NCBI GenBank assembly: GCA_002409745.1
Contig: DHOU01000037.1
Coordinates: 16,427-80,426, forward strand
DNA: 64,000 bases
DNA from: Bacteroidales bacterium UBA5382
GTDB lineage: Bacteria > Bacteroidota > Bacteroidia > Bacteroidales > Dysgonomonadaceae
Direction: 5' to 3'
Shown here piece by piece: positions 9,941 to 18,104 of the stretch. The position numbers and the translations under genes are program-made. The notes under the pieces were generated by a model. It did no database searches. It worked only from the letters and a program-made list of their open reading frames with translations, and was not told the origin of the DNA. Within the stretch, counting starts at the first letter, position 1; each line of letters opens with the position of its first letter.

Positions 9941-10011
9941 TGAAAATTTTATTGACGAATATTATTCAATACAAACAGAATGATAATTATTTACAATATG
10001 GAAAAGATTAA
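9940..10011 (+). pseudogene. Short ORF fragment overlapping the acyl carrier protein gene
   Basis: A 23-codon frame starts with an ATG overlapping the wecG-like stop (TAATG) and reads MKILLTNIIQYKQND before ending at 10011. The beginning resembles the first beta strand of a glycosyltransferase or Rossmann protein, but nothing follows it. It may be the head of a lost gene, or it may merely couple translation into the acyl carrier protein gene whose ATG lies inside it at 9998. Confidence 0.3.
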
Positions 10012-10234
10012 TAATTTTATAACAAATATTGCAGAACAGTTTGATGAAACTCCGCCAAATTTATTCACTCCTGAAACTAAATTTAAAGATTTAGACGAAT
10101 GGTCTTCATTGATCGCTTTATCGTTGATTGCAATGATTGATTTAGAATACAATGTGAAAATAAGAGCTGAGGATATCAGAAAATCTACGACTATCAATGA
10201 TTTATATGAAATTGTAAAAGCCAAAATGCAATAG
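9998..10234 (+). CDS. Acyl carrier protein
   Basis: This 78-residue acidic protein has the acyl carrier protein pattern. FKDLDEWSSLIALSLIAMID contains the phosphopantetheine-attachment region, with Ser37 aligned to the usual DSL serine (here SSL), followed by the EYNVKI helix III entry. I prefer the ATG at 9998 (MEKINNF) over an upstream in-frame start at 9980. The gene is four bases from the ketoreductase gene. It is unlikely to be the housekeeping AcpP because it lies inside a glycan locus, lacks the standard DSL, and is linked to its own ketoreductase and KAS III. Confidence 0.82.
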   Translation: MEKINNFITNIAEQFDETPPNLFTPETKFKDLDEWSSLIALSLIAMIDLEYNVKIRAEDIRKSTTINDLYEIVKAKMQ

Positions 10235-10237
10235 ATA

Positions 10238-10984
10238 ATGAACAATCCATTTACTCTACAAGGGAAAGTGATTCTGGTCACCGGAGCTTCGTCAGGTATC
10301 GGGAGGGCGGTAGCTATTGAATGTTCGAGAATGGGGGCGAAAGTTATCATTACTGCCCGTAACTCTTCAAGGCTTGAAGAAACTTTTTCCCAACTTGAAG
10401 GAAAAGGTCATTCACTCTTTACGGCAGATATAAGTAAGCCTGACGTGATAGAGAATATGATTCCTAATCTGCCTTCTTTGGATGGAATTACGCATTGTGC
10501 CGGGATAATAAAAAATATTCCGTTTGTTTATGCATCGCCTGAAAATATAGAAGAAGTAATGAAAATAAACTTCTATGCACCGGCTGAAATTACAAGGATG
10601 AGCATAAAGGCAAAGAAATTAAAGAGGGATAGTTCGGTCGTATTCATCTCTTCTGTTTCGGGCGTTTTTTGTTCTGCAATCGCCTCTTCTGTTTATTCTG
10701 CTTCAAAAGGGGCGATAAACGGATTACTTAAGGGGATGGCATTAGATTTGGCACCAAAAGGCATTCGGGTTAACAGTATTAATCCGGGTGTTGTGGAAAC
10801 ACATATTTTTGATGCTGATGTTATCTCCCGGGAACAATTAGAAGAGGATAAAAAACGCTATCCCCTAAAAAGGTTTGGAAAACCGGAGGAAATTGCATAC
10901 GCTGCCGTTTATTTATTATCGGACGCCAGTGCATGGATAACAGGAACGAACTTACTGATTGACGGAGGATATACTTTATTATAA
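10238..10984 (+). CDS. FabG-like short-chain dehydrogenase, probable 3-oxoacyl-ACP reductase
   Basis: The 248-residue classical SDR has the NAD(P)-binding TGASSGIG at residues 15-22, ARN at the end of beta-2 consistent with NADPH preference, and an active-site Ser near 138-139. Tyr153 and Lys157 lie in YSASK, and the C-terminal end reads IDGGYTL. With an acyl carrier protein four bases upstream and a KAS III gene 14 bases downstream, reduction of a 3-oxoacyl-ACP to 3-hydroxyacyl-ACP is the natural reading. A sugar-nucleotide ketoreductase is the alternative. No dehydratase or enoyl reductase gene is seen nearby. Confidence 0.85.
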   Translation: MNNPFTLQGKVILVTGASSGIGRAVAIECSRMGAKVIITARNSSRLEETFSQLEGKGHSLFTADISKPDVIENMIPNLPSLDGITHCAGIIKNIPFVYASPENIEEVMKINFYAPAEITRMSIKAKKLKRDSSVVFISSVSGVFCSAIASSVYSASKGAINGLLKGMALDLAPKGIRVNSINPGVVETHIFDADVISREQLEEDKKRYPLKRFGKPEEIAYAAVYLLSDASAWITGTNLLIDGGYTLL

Positions 10985-10998
10985 AGAGTTACATTAAT

Positions 10999-12000
10999 AT
11001 GAGAAAAGCATATATAAAAGCAATATCATACTATCTTCCGGAAAAAATAGTGACAAATGAAGAATTAGTAAAGGATTTTCCGGAATGGACGGTTCAAAAA
11101 GTTGCTAATAAGGTAGGAATAGACTCCCGCCATATAGCTGCAGATGATGAAACAGCAGGTGATATGGCGGAAAAAGCAGCAAAAAAGATGTTTTTGGAAT
11201 GGAATATTTTACCGGAGACTATCGATTTTATTTTACTCTGTACACAAAGTCCCGATTATTTTTTACCTACAACAGCTTGTGTGTTACAAAATAGGTTGGA
11301 TATTCCTTCTATTGCCGGTGCATTGGATTTTAACCTGGGATGCTCCGGGTATGTGTATGGATTAGTTTTAGCAAAAGGATTAATCATAAGTGGAGCAGCC
11401 AAAAATATCTTATTGCTGACTTCCGAAACTTATTCCAAACATATTCATCCGAAAGACAAGGGGAACAGAACAATTTTTGGAGATGCCGCATCTGCTTCTT
11501 TAATTTCCACTGACGGTTTTGCTCATATCGGGGAATTCAGTCTGGGTACGGATGGCAGCGGAGCACAAAATTTAATGGTCAAAAGCGGAGGGTTCAGGCA
11601 TCCGCGGCCCTATAATGATTTCATATCAGACGAAGAAGGTTTTACTTCTTCCGATCATCTTTATATGAATGGATCTGCGATATTCTCGTTTACTCAGGAT
11701 AAAGTACCTATTTTGGTGGAAAATACTTTATTAAAAAACAGCCTAAGAAAGGAAGATATAGATTTGTTTGTTTTTCATCAAGCGAACAGACAGATGTTGG
11801 ACTTTCTCCGAAAGAAAATAAAAATAGAAGAGAAAAAATTCTATTATTGCATGGCGGATTATGGTAATACCGTTTCATCAAGTATCCCTATTGCTTTAAA
11901 AGAAGCAATAACCGATAAAACTATCTCAAACGGAAATAAAATTCTCATCGCAGGTTTTGGTGTCGGTTATTCTTGGGGTGGAACAGTTATTTCATTTTGA
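10999..12000 (+). CDS. 3-oxoacyl-ACP synthase III (FabH)-like condensing enzyme
   Basis: The 333-residue thiolase-fold protein keeps the KAS III triad: Cys115 in LGCSGYVYGL, His260 in FVFHQANRQM and Asn290 in DYGNTVSSS. KAS III enzymes condense an acyl-CoA, often acetyl-CoA, with malonyl-ACP to start a chain. With the acyl carrier protein and ketoreductase immediately upstream, it could make a 3-hydroxyacyl-ACP such as 3-hydroxybutyryl-ACP. Chain length and starter cannot be read from the sequence. The next gene starts two bases after the stop. Confidence 0.88.
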   Translation: MRKAYIKAISYYLPEKIVTNEELVKDFPEWTVQKVANKVGIDSRHIAADDETAGDMAEKAAKKMFLEWNILPETIDFILLCTQSPDYFLPTTACVLQNRLDIPSIAGALDFNLGCSGYVYGLVLAKGLIISGAAKNILLLTSETYSKHIHPKDKGNRTIFGDAASASLISTDGFAHIGEFSLGTDGSGAQNLMVKSGGFRHPRPYNDFISDEEGFTSSDHLYMNGSAIFSFTQDKVPILVENTLLKNSLRKEDIDLFVFHQANRQMLDFLRKKIKIEEKKFYYCMADYGNTVSSSIPIALKEAITDKTISNGNKILIAGFGVGYSWGGTVISF

Positions 12001-12001
12001 C

Positions 12002-12961
12002 ATGAACATTATATATAAAAAGACTTCTGATCTGTCATCAATTGAAATGAATCAAATCTGTAACGTGTTTGAACAGGTCTTCGGACGTAAGAAAACTGTT
12101 GTGGAATTTAAAGATGAATTTCTGAATACAGACTTAGGGTATTCATTTCATGGAATGGTTTTAAATAGTGAACAAAAGGTCGTCGGTGCACAGTCTTACA
12201 TTCCGTTTAGCTATTTCGTCGATAATACTAAAATGCTGTTTGCACTTAGTGTAGATACCATGATAATGCCTGAATACCGAAATTTCGATAATATATATGA
12301 TCTATGGACACTGGGGAGAAAATATATTAAAGATGAAGGCATAGTATTTCTTTTCGGCTTTCCCAACGATAATTCTTATCCTTTAAGCGTAACAGGATTT
12401 GGTGATAAAGATATAGGTAACCTATCAACCTATATTTTACCTTTAAAGATAGGAGCTGTTAACCAAAATCTGAAGTATCTAAATTTCTTGTCCGGCTTAT
12501 TCTGTCATATCCTATTCATTATTTCTTCTTTCAACCGGAACAAGTTGCAATGTTCGCGTAGAGTTGTAAAGGATAGACAAACATTTGATAAAACAAGATT
12601 CAAATGGTTCCATGGCGATTATATTACTGTAAGGAGAAAAGATTGGATGTTTGTCTATAAAATATCCGAATATGAGGGCATAAGAACTTCGTTTTTAATG
12701 GATGTATATCCTATGTCCAAACAAAATTTTGACAATGCTGTCAAGATAATGTATAAACGGAATCATAAAGACTTCGATATAGCATTATATGTTGGACATT
12801 TGGATTTTACGCCATTTACAATGATTGAGGTACCTAAAAGATTCGAACCAAAGACATTTCACTTTACGGGAAAAACCCTTGATAAAGCAATACTACAGAG
12901 CGACGTCATATACAACATAGAAAACTGGGAAGTAAACCTCTCCAGTTATGATTTACTATAA
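12002..12961 (+). CDS. GNAT-like acyltransferase
   Basis: I place the start at the ATG at 12002, because upstream frame-compatible starts lie inside the KAS III gene. The 319-residue protein contains a GNAT-like core: the VVGAQSYIPF strand, ALSVDTMIMPEYRN resembling the V-x-P-x-Y-R/Q-x-x-G/N acetyl-CoA loop, and a following helix. It probably transfers the acyl group made by the preceding three proteins to an amino sugar. The motif is weaker than in standard GNATs, and the C-terminal half has no recognised domain. The assignment as the terminal enzyme of the cassette rests on operon position. Confidence 0.6.
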   Translation: MNIIYKKTSDLSSIEMNQICNVFEQVFGRKKTVVEFKDEFLNTDLGYSFHGMVLNSEQKVVGAQSYIPFSYFVDNTKMLFALSVDTMIMPEYRNFDNIYDLWTLGRKYIKDEGIVFLFGFPNDNSYPLSVTGFGDKDIGNLSTYILPLKIGAVNQNLKYLNFLSGLFCHILFIISSFNRNKLQCSRRVVKDRQTFDKTRFKWFHGDYITVRRKDWMFVYKISEYEGIRTSFLMDVYPMSKQNFDNAVKIMYKRNHKDFDIALYVGHLDFTPFTMIEVPKRFEPKTFHFTGKTLDKAILQSDVIYNIENWEVNLSSYDLL

Positions 12962-13080
12962 ATTCATTAATGAATAATTCGCCAAATTCATAATCATGGA
13001 CATCATATAGAATGTTGTTCTTGCCGGCTGAATTATCCTACCGCCTTATGCGGAAAGAGTTCATAGAAAATACTAAACAT

Positions 13081-13135
13081 CTACCGCTAAAGCAGGTGGG
13101 TTGTACTTCGGCTAAAGCCGACGGTTTTAACCACA
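13081..13135. repeat. Palindromic repeat resembling IS200/IS605-type or REP hairpins
   Basis: Two stem-loops lie side by side in a 235-bp gene-free spacer. ACCGCT-AA-AGCaGGT (one bulge) falls within 13081-13100. A perfect TCGGCT-AA-AGCCGA stem at 13108-13121 is nested in an outer GTGGgTT/AACCAC pair. Hairpins with GCTAAAGC tips of this type are usual at IS200/IS605 ends and in RAYT-associated REP elements. No transposase gene is present, so this is at most a solitary non-autonomous copy. Confidence 0.45.
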
Positions 13136-13196
13136 ACGTTTGAAAATAAAAATAAGTAACAGGTGAAAATGTAAATGGAATAATGACAAATGTGAA

Positions 13197-14054
13197 ATGA
13201 AAATATTAACTTTTGATGTTGAAGAATGGTTTCACCTTCTTGATAACGCCTCCACAAAGACGGAAAAGGAGTGGGTAACTTATCCTTGCCGTATTTATGA
13301 AAATATGGACAGGATTTTCGATATATTGGAACGTCATAACCAAAAGGCAACGTTTTTTATTATAGGGTGGATCGCTAAACGTTATCCGGAAATTGTAAAA
13401 AGTATTTACAATAAAGGATTTGATATTGGATTTCATACAAATTTTCATCAATTGATTTATGATCAAACTCCGGAGGAATTTCATACTGATTTAGTGACGG
13501 GACTTGATTGCATCGAAAATATTGTCGGAAAAAAGATAACAGCTTTCCGTGCGCCCGGTTTTTCTTTGACTGAAAAGTGTAGCTGGGCATTTGAGATCCT
13601 TTCCGAACAAGGAATTTTATATGACAGTTCGGTATTCCCGATACATCATGCACACGGCGGATACCCTTCTTTTCCCAGTATTGCCCCTGCTTTGATCAAA
13701 ACAGATAAGGGAGACATAAAGGAATTTCCAATTAGCGTGGGAAAGTTTTTCGGAAAATCGATGGTTTATACTGGAGGCGGGTATTTCCGGCTTTTCCCTT
13801 ATCGGATGATTAAATATTACGCAAAAAAATCGCCGTATATCATGTCTTATTTGCATCCCCGCGATATGGATGCGGGGCAACCCATGATTGCGGACTTGCC
13901 TATAGCGCGAAAATTCAGATCATACGTCGGGCTGAAACATGCCGCCGCAAAATTTGAGAAATGGATTACCGACTTTACTTTTACAGATATCCAAACGGCA
14001 TCGGCCAACATAGACTGGAACCAAGTACCTGTCGTGGATTTGAAAAGAAGGTGA
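13197..14054 (+). CDS. Polysaccharide deacetylase (NodB-like, DUF3473-associated type)
   Basis: The 285-residue protein carries the NodB motifs. TFDVEEWFH at residues 5-13 supplies the catalytic and metal Asp. GFHTNFHQLIYD gives the H-x3-H metal pair, RAPGFS is motif 3, and YLHPRDMD near residue 222 is the C-terminal His motif. This set is typical of the exopolysaccharide-associated deacetylases that carry a DUF3473 tail, seen in XrtA/PEP-CTERM-type EPS loci. There is no signal peptide, so action on a cytoplasmic lipid-linked intermediate is likely. Removing N-acetyl from a sugar would free an amine for the acyl cassette upstream, an attractive but unproven link. Confidence 0.85.
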   Translation: MKILTFDVEEWFHLLDNASTKTEKEWVTYPCRIYENMDRIFDILERHNQKATFFIIGWIAKRYPEIVKSIYNKGFDIGFHTNFHQLIYDQTPEEFHTDLVTGLDCIENIVGKKITAFRAPGFSLTEKCSWAFEILSEQGILYDSSVFPIHHAHGGYPSFPSIAPALIKTDKGDIKEFPISVGKFFGKSMVYTGGGYFRLFPYRMIKYYAKKSPYIMSYLHPRDMDAGQPMIADLPIARKFRSYVGLKHAAAKFEKWITDFTFTDIQTASANIDWNQVPVVDLKRR

Positions 14055-14128
14055 TGTTAGTGCTGGGCATACCTGTTTTTCTATAGATATTTTAATTGGA
14101 TTTATTATCAGACATTAAGTGAGGAATT

Positions 14129-15436
14129 ATGAAAAATATTGACACACATTCGCTATTTTTTCCATCTCAACATATCACTGATCCGAAATGGTTTGCAGGA
14201 AGAAAAAATGATATAGAGAATGCATTGCAATCGCTTTGTATTCCGGGGGCAAGCATGATTATTTTTGGAGAGAGGGGAGTTGGTAAAACTTCTTTTTTGG
14301 AAATGGTTAAAATGTTAGCGTCAGGAGAATCTAACCATTTAATTTATAAATATAATTTTCAAAAACGATTTTCCCCAAGTAAGTTGAAATATAAAATAAT
14401 ATCATTTACATGTAATGACGGCTCAAAAACGACCGCTAAGGTACTACAAAATCTTATTACGAATCCAGACGGATTAAAAAAGTTTATATCTTCAAAAAAA
14501 GAGTATGAAGAAATAGAGAAGAGGGTTAAAGGAGGATTAGGGGGGATTCTGAGTTTTTTATCTGTTGATGGCGAAAGTAGCATTAGAAGGAGACAACGTG
14601 AGTTTCAAGAAGAAGATATTTTTGAATTATTTACAAATCTGATTAAGACAATTTCCGGTCAATTCTTATCAAAGGATGAAGGTTTATTGATAGTTGTAGA
14701 CGAATTTGATTTAGTAGAGGATAGCCGGAAAATGGCTTCATTAATTAAAACATTATCCAAAGACAAGGTGAAATTTGCCCTTTCCGGAATAGCAGATTCT
14801 TATCAAAATTTGATTGAGGGCCATGCTTCGATTAATAGGCAAATCATGTATGGGCGAATTAATATAAAGTCAATGTCTGAACAAGAAATAAAAGAGGTCT
14901 TTGATCTTATTGAAAAAAACACAGAAGGAAAAATTCGATTTGATCCTGCTTTTTATAAAGAAGTTAATCAAAGGTCAAATGGATTCCCTTATTTTGTCCA
15001 ACTTTTAGGACAATTAGCATTAGATAATGCCTTACAAATAGAAGCGCCTTCGACTCCTTATATTATAAATAACAAGCATTTAAAAAACGGAATAAAAAAA
15101 CTTAGCTTTTATGAGGTGCAAATGGAGGATGATTATAAATCTATAATCGGCGATAATCCCGAAAAAGAATTTATAATAAGGTATTTAGCTAAACAAATCT
15201 CAAAGAAAATTAAAGATGAAGACATTTTTAACTATTGTTATAAGGCGGGTATGCAAGTTCCACAGCCTAAAAACATAATGAAAAGTTTACTTGCTCATAG
15301 AGAACCTCATTTCTTAATAAGGGAGAAAGAAAAAAGCGATTATGTAATGTTTGTGAATTCTCTCTTTAAAACTTATATAAACGCTAGAAATGTTGAGCTA
15401 ATAAAGATGCAAGATGGAAAATTCATTTTACCTTAA
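14129..15436 (+). CDS. AAA-type P-loop ATPase of unknown role
   Basis: This 435-residue protein begins with an FAGRKNDIE box, the usual entry of ORC/Cdc6-like and STAND-type ATPases. Walker A is GERGVGKTS at residues 47-55 and Walker B is LLIVVDEFD near residue 190. The sensor region FALSGIADS and an NGFPYFVQLLG segment follow and support the AAA_16/ORC-like assignment. The C-terminal 130 residues look like a helical or winged-helix region. It lies 75 bp after the deacetylase and 322 bp before a SIR2-like gene. Proteins of this kind occur in mobile-element and defence contexts. A defence role is a hypothesis only. Confidence 0.7.
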   Translation: MKNIDTHSLFFPSQHITDPKWFAGRKNDIENALQSLCIPGASMIIFGERGVGKTSFLEMVKMLASGESNHLIYKYNFQKRFSPSKLKYKIISFTCNDGSKTTAKVLQNLITNPDGLKKFISSKKEYEEIEKRVKGGLGGILSFLSVDGESSIRRRQREFQEEDIFELFTNLIKTISGQFLSKDEGLLIVVDEFDLVEDSRKMASLIKTLSKDKVKFALSGIADSYQNLIEGHASINRQIMYGRINIKSMSEQEIKEVFDLIEKNTEGKIRFDPAFYKEVNQRSNGFPYFVQLLGQLALDNALQIEAPSTPYIINNKHLKNGIKKLSFYEVQMEDDYKSIIGDNPEKEFIIRYLAKQISKKIKDEDIFNYCYKAGMQVPQPKNIMKSLLAHREPHFLIREKEKSDYVMFVNSLFKTYINARNVELIKMQDGKFILP

Positions 15437-15758
15437 TAATAAGGGTTATACAGTATGCAGGCGAAATTTGTTAATCGATTAAAATTTCCTTCCTCGCGAT
15501 ATTCTGGCGATTCGGAGTTCCTGAATTAAAACAACGTGAACGCGATCTGGAACTCTTGAAACGCGCATTAATAAATAGGAAAACAATGTCCTTCATATCG
15601 ATAAGCTATAATTTTTTTTCTGGTCGACCTCTGTTTGAATTAAGTTCAAAAAGGGTGAGAGTTTAAGAAAATGGAAGTAACTTTGTCAAAATTATAATTT
15701 AACAGGTGAGTGAATATCCAAACGTATATTAGGATTCAATGGTGAAAAATATAAAACT
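15437..15758 (+). other. Gene-free spacer with a short coding-like remnant and a -7 promoter element
   Basis: Around 15494-15665 one frame reads FWRFGVPELKQRERDLELLKRALIN and continues to a stop. Its composition looks protein-like but there is no start codon in context, so it may be the tail of a lost gene. TAACTTTG at 15678-15685 fits the Bacteroidota -7 element TAnnTTTG and could serve the DUF4917 gene starting at 15759. The matching -33 TTTG is not clear. Confidence 0.4.
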
Positions 15759-16814
15759 ATGAGTGTCGATAATCTTAAAACATATCAGGAAGTAGTCAAA
15801 CATCTTGATAAACAAAAACGAACCAAGCATTTGTTGTTGGGGAACGGGTTTAGTATGGCGTATGATGCCAAAATTTTCTCATACAATGCACTAAGTACTT
15901 TTATAGAAAATTCTGAAAATGAATTGTTAAAGGAGTTGTTCAAAAGTATCAATACAAAGAATTTTGAAGTAATCATGCAGCAATTAGACCTGTTAATCGA
16001 TGTGGCCAAAGTCTTCAAAGCTGAAAAATCGCTTATTGACAAAATTCAGCAAACAAGTGAAACCTTGAAAAATAATTTGATTGATGCAGTTCAAGTAATG
16101 CATCCCGAACATGTTTTTAAAATACCGGAAGAAAAGAGTATAACTTGCTGTGCTTTTTTAGAAGATTACTTGGCAAACGATGGATATGTTTTTTCTTCAA
16201 ATTACGATTTGCTGCTTTATTGGGTTTTGATGCGCAATACATCTAAAAATGCAGGAGATGGATTTGGTCGAGAAATTAAAAATCCATTGGAAGATGGAGA
16301 GTATGTACCCGATTATGAACCTGAATATTCAGAACTTCGTTGGGGAAAGCATAAGGGCAGTCAATCCGTATTTTATCTACACGGTGCACTTCAACTATTT
16401 GATACAGGAATTGATATAATTAAGGAAGAATACGACGGGGATTATCTCTTAGACAACATTAAAGCGAGAATGAAGAAAAAAGAGTATCCTATTTTTGTAA
16501 CTGCAGGAAATGCAACAGAGAAACTTACGAACATAATGCATAACAGATACCTTTCTTTTTGTTATGATGCATTATCGTCGATAACGGGTACATTGATAAC
16601 ATTTGGGTTTAATTTTGGAGATAATGACACCCATATTATTGATGCGATCAATAAGGCAGCACAGCAACCCATATCAGATAGACTTCGCAGCATTTACATT
16701 GGTGTGTATTCTGATAGCGATTACACACATATTAAGAAAATAGAAAAGAAATTTAAATGCCCTGTTCGCATGTATAATGCAAGAACTGCAAATATTTGGC
16801 AAATACTTGTTTGA
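15759..16814 (+). CDS. DUF4917 family, SIR2-like protein
   Basis: This 351-residue protein fits the DUF4917/SIR2-like group. LLLGNGFSMAYD at residues 25-36 is the nucleotide-binding loop (GNGFS). FSSNYDLLLYW near residue 150 supplies the Asn-Tyr-Asp motif, FYLHGALQLF contributes the catalytic-type His, and TFGFNFGDND is a late Rossmann strand-loop. SIR2-like domains in bacterial immune systems hydrolyse NAD+ on phage infection, and the preserved N and H positions suggest a working fold. The gene appears to stand alone, but a P-loop ATPase lies upstream on the same strand. Confidence 0.75.
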   Translation: MSVDNLKTYQEVVKHLDKQKRTKHLLLGNGFSMAYDAKIFSYNALSTFIENSENELLKELFKSINTKNFEVIMQQLDLLIDVAKVFKAEKSLIDKIQQTSETLKNNLIDAVQVMHPEHVFKIPEEKSITCCAFLEDYLANDGYVFSSNYDLLLYWVLMRNTSKNAGDGFGREIKNPLEDGEYVPDYEPEYSELRWGKHKGSQSVFYLHGALQLFDTGIDIIKEEYDGDYLLDNIKARMKKKEYPIFVTAGNATEKLTNIMHNRYLSFCYDALSSITGTLITFGFNFGDNDTHIIDAINKAAQQPISDRLRSIYIGVYSDSDYTHIKKIEKKFKCPVRMYNARTANIWQILV

Positions 16815-17030
16815 TCGATGAGTAAGATAGAAATACTAGATAGGTAAAGCTTAAAAAGTTACGAAAAAAGAGAAAACTAAACATTGTTTTTTTGAGATTA
16901 CTTCTCATGTGAAGAAAAACCTGTGCTATAGTTTTTGTAAACGTTTATTCTTCAGAAATAGACGTTTAAAATACGTACATGTTCTCAAACAAATTGTTAA
17001 TCATCAGATGAAATATAAAATCATACAAAT

Positions 17031-17618
17031 ATGAAGAAAATAACAATCGTAGTAATTGTAGTATTTGCGACTATGATTTCGTTTGCCCAAACTCAGTCGT
17101 CAGGGCACCTTACATTTAAAGGAGTTCCTGTTGATGGAACACTCAACGAATATGTTTCAAAGATGAAACAAAGCGGATTTACCTTACTCCGTACCGAAAA
17201 TGGAATTGCGATGTTAACAGGTGATTTTGCTGCATATAAAGATTGTCTTGTTGGTGTTTCTACATTAAAGCAAAAAGATTTAGTGAGTAAAATCACTGTA
17301 ATCTTCGCGGAAAGAGATACTTGGTCTTCTCTTTTGGAAAATTACTTTGAGCTGAAAGAAATGCAAACACAGAAATATGGTACTCCTGCAGAGAGCATCG
17401 AGAAATTTGATACTTATTCAGAGCCAAGAAACGACCAATCAAAAATGTACGAAGTTAAAATGAATAACTGTAAATATTCCACAACCTACGAAACAGATAA
17501 AGGAAGCATTCAGTTGTTCCTTGCGCACGATGGTATAAGTAGTTGTTATGTAGTGTTAGCCTATTACGATAAAATCAATGGCGATATCATCAGGGCAAGA
17601 GCCATGGATGACCTCTGA
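17031..17618 (+). CDS. Secreted protein of unknown function
   Basis: The 195-residue product has a clear signal peptide (lysines, then a hydrophobic core ending in FAQ near residue 19). The mature part is predicted alpha/beta with a TFKGVPVDGTL start and repeated strand-like stretches. Similar small exported proteins are common in Bacteroidota accessory regions, but I cannot name a family. It may belong with the following frameshifted gene and the secreted HNH protein as a small accessory group. Confidence 0.55.
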   Translation: MKKITIVVIVVFATMISFAQTQSSGHLTFKGVPVDGTLNEYVSKMKQSGFTLLRTENGIAMLTGDFAAYKDCLVGVSTLKQKDLVSKITVIFAERDTWSSLLENYFELKEMQTQKYGTPAESIEKFDTYSEPRNDQSKMYEVKMNNCKYSTTYETDKGSIQLFLAHDGISSCYVVLAYYDKINGDIIRARAMDDL

Positions 17619-17773
17619 AAGCAAAATCAAAGGACAAGAAATTACGGAACGCTGTCAATATTGGCTACCAAATAGGGAATAAATTTAAAGAAGTTGATTG
17701 GAACCCTCTTCTACAAAGGCTATGAGTTATGATGACTCCACCCTCAAGGAACGAACATAAAACAAAAAAAATA

Positions 17774-18056
17774 ATGGCAACAATTAAAATCGGAGCAGAT
17801 GAATTAATTTTGTGGTTACGCAAAAACGGTAAAGCCACAGATATTCCTAACGATGAAGTACAGGGGTTGGGACGAAAGATTTATGATCTAATTGTAATTA
17901 AATTAGGTGGTAAAAAATACAAGACAGTAAACCTTCTTATTGGGCAAACCTTATTGGAGAGAGGAAGATATTCTTCATGCCGAGTCTTTTGATGAACTTC
18001 CGGAAGGATTAATTCACTATGGTTTGAGCGCTTCTGAAATGGAAGATATGCTTTGA
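17774..18056 (+). pseudogene. Frameshifted small gene of unknown function
   Basis: The ATG at 17774 (MATIKIG) opens a frame that runs cleanly to about 17943 and then meets a stop at 17992 after a non-typical tail. A second frame takes over at the GGG run near 17943 and reads KPYWREEDILHAESFDELPEG to a stop at 18056. Joined, they give a coherent protein of about 93 residues ending SASEMEDML. A single indel in the short G run, biological or in the assembly, explains the break. I do not recognise the family. Confidence 0.55.
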
Positions 18057-18104
18057 AGTATATAGTTACAATTATAAAAAGGCTGTATCACAAAAATTAG
18101 AAAT

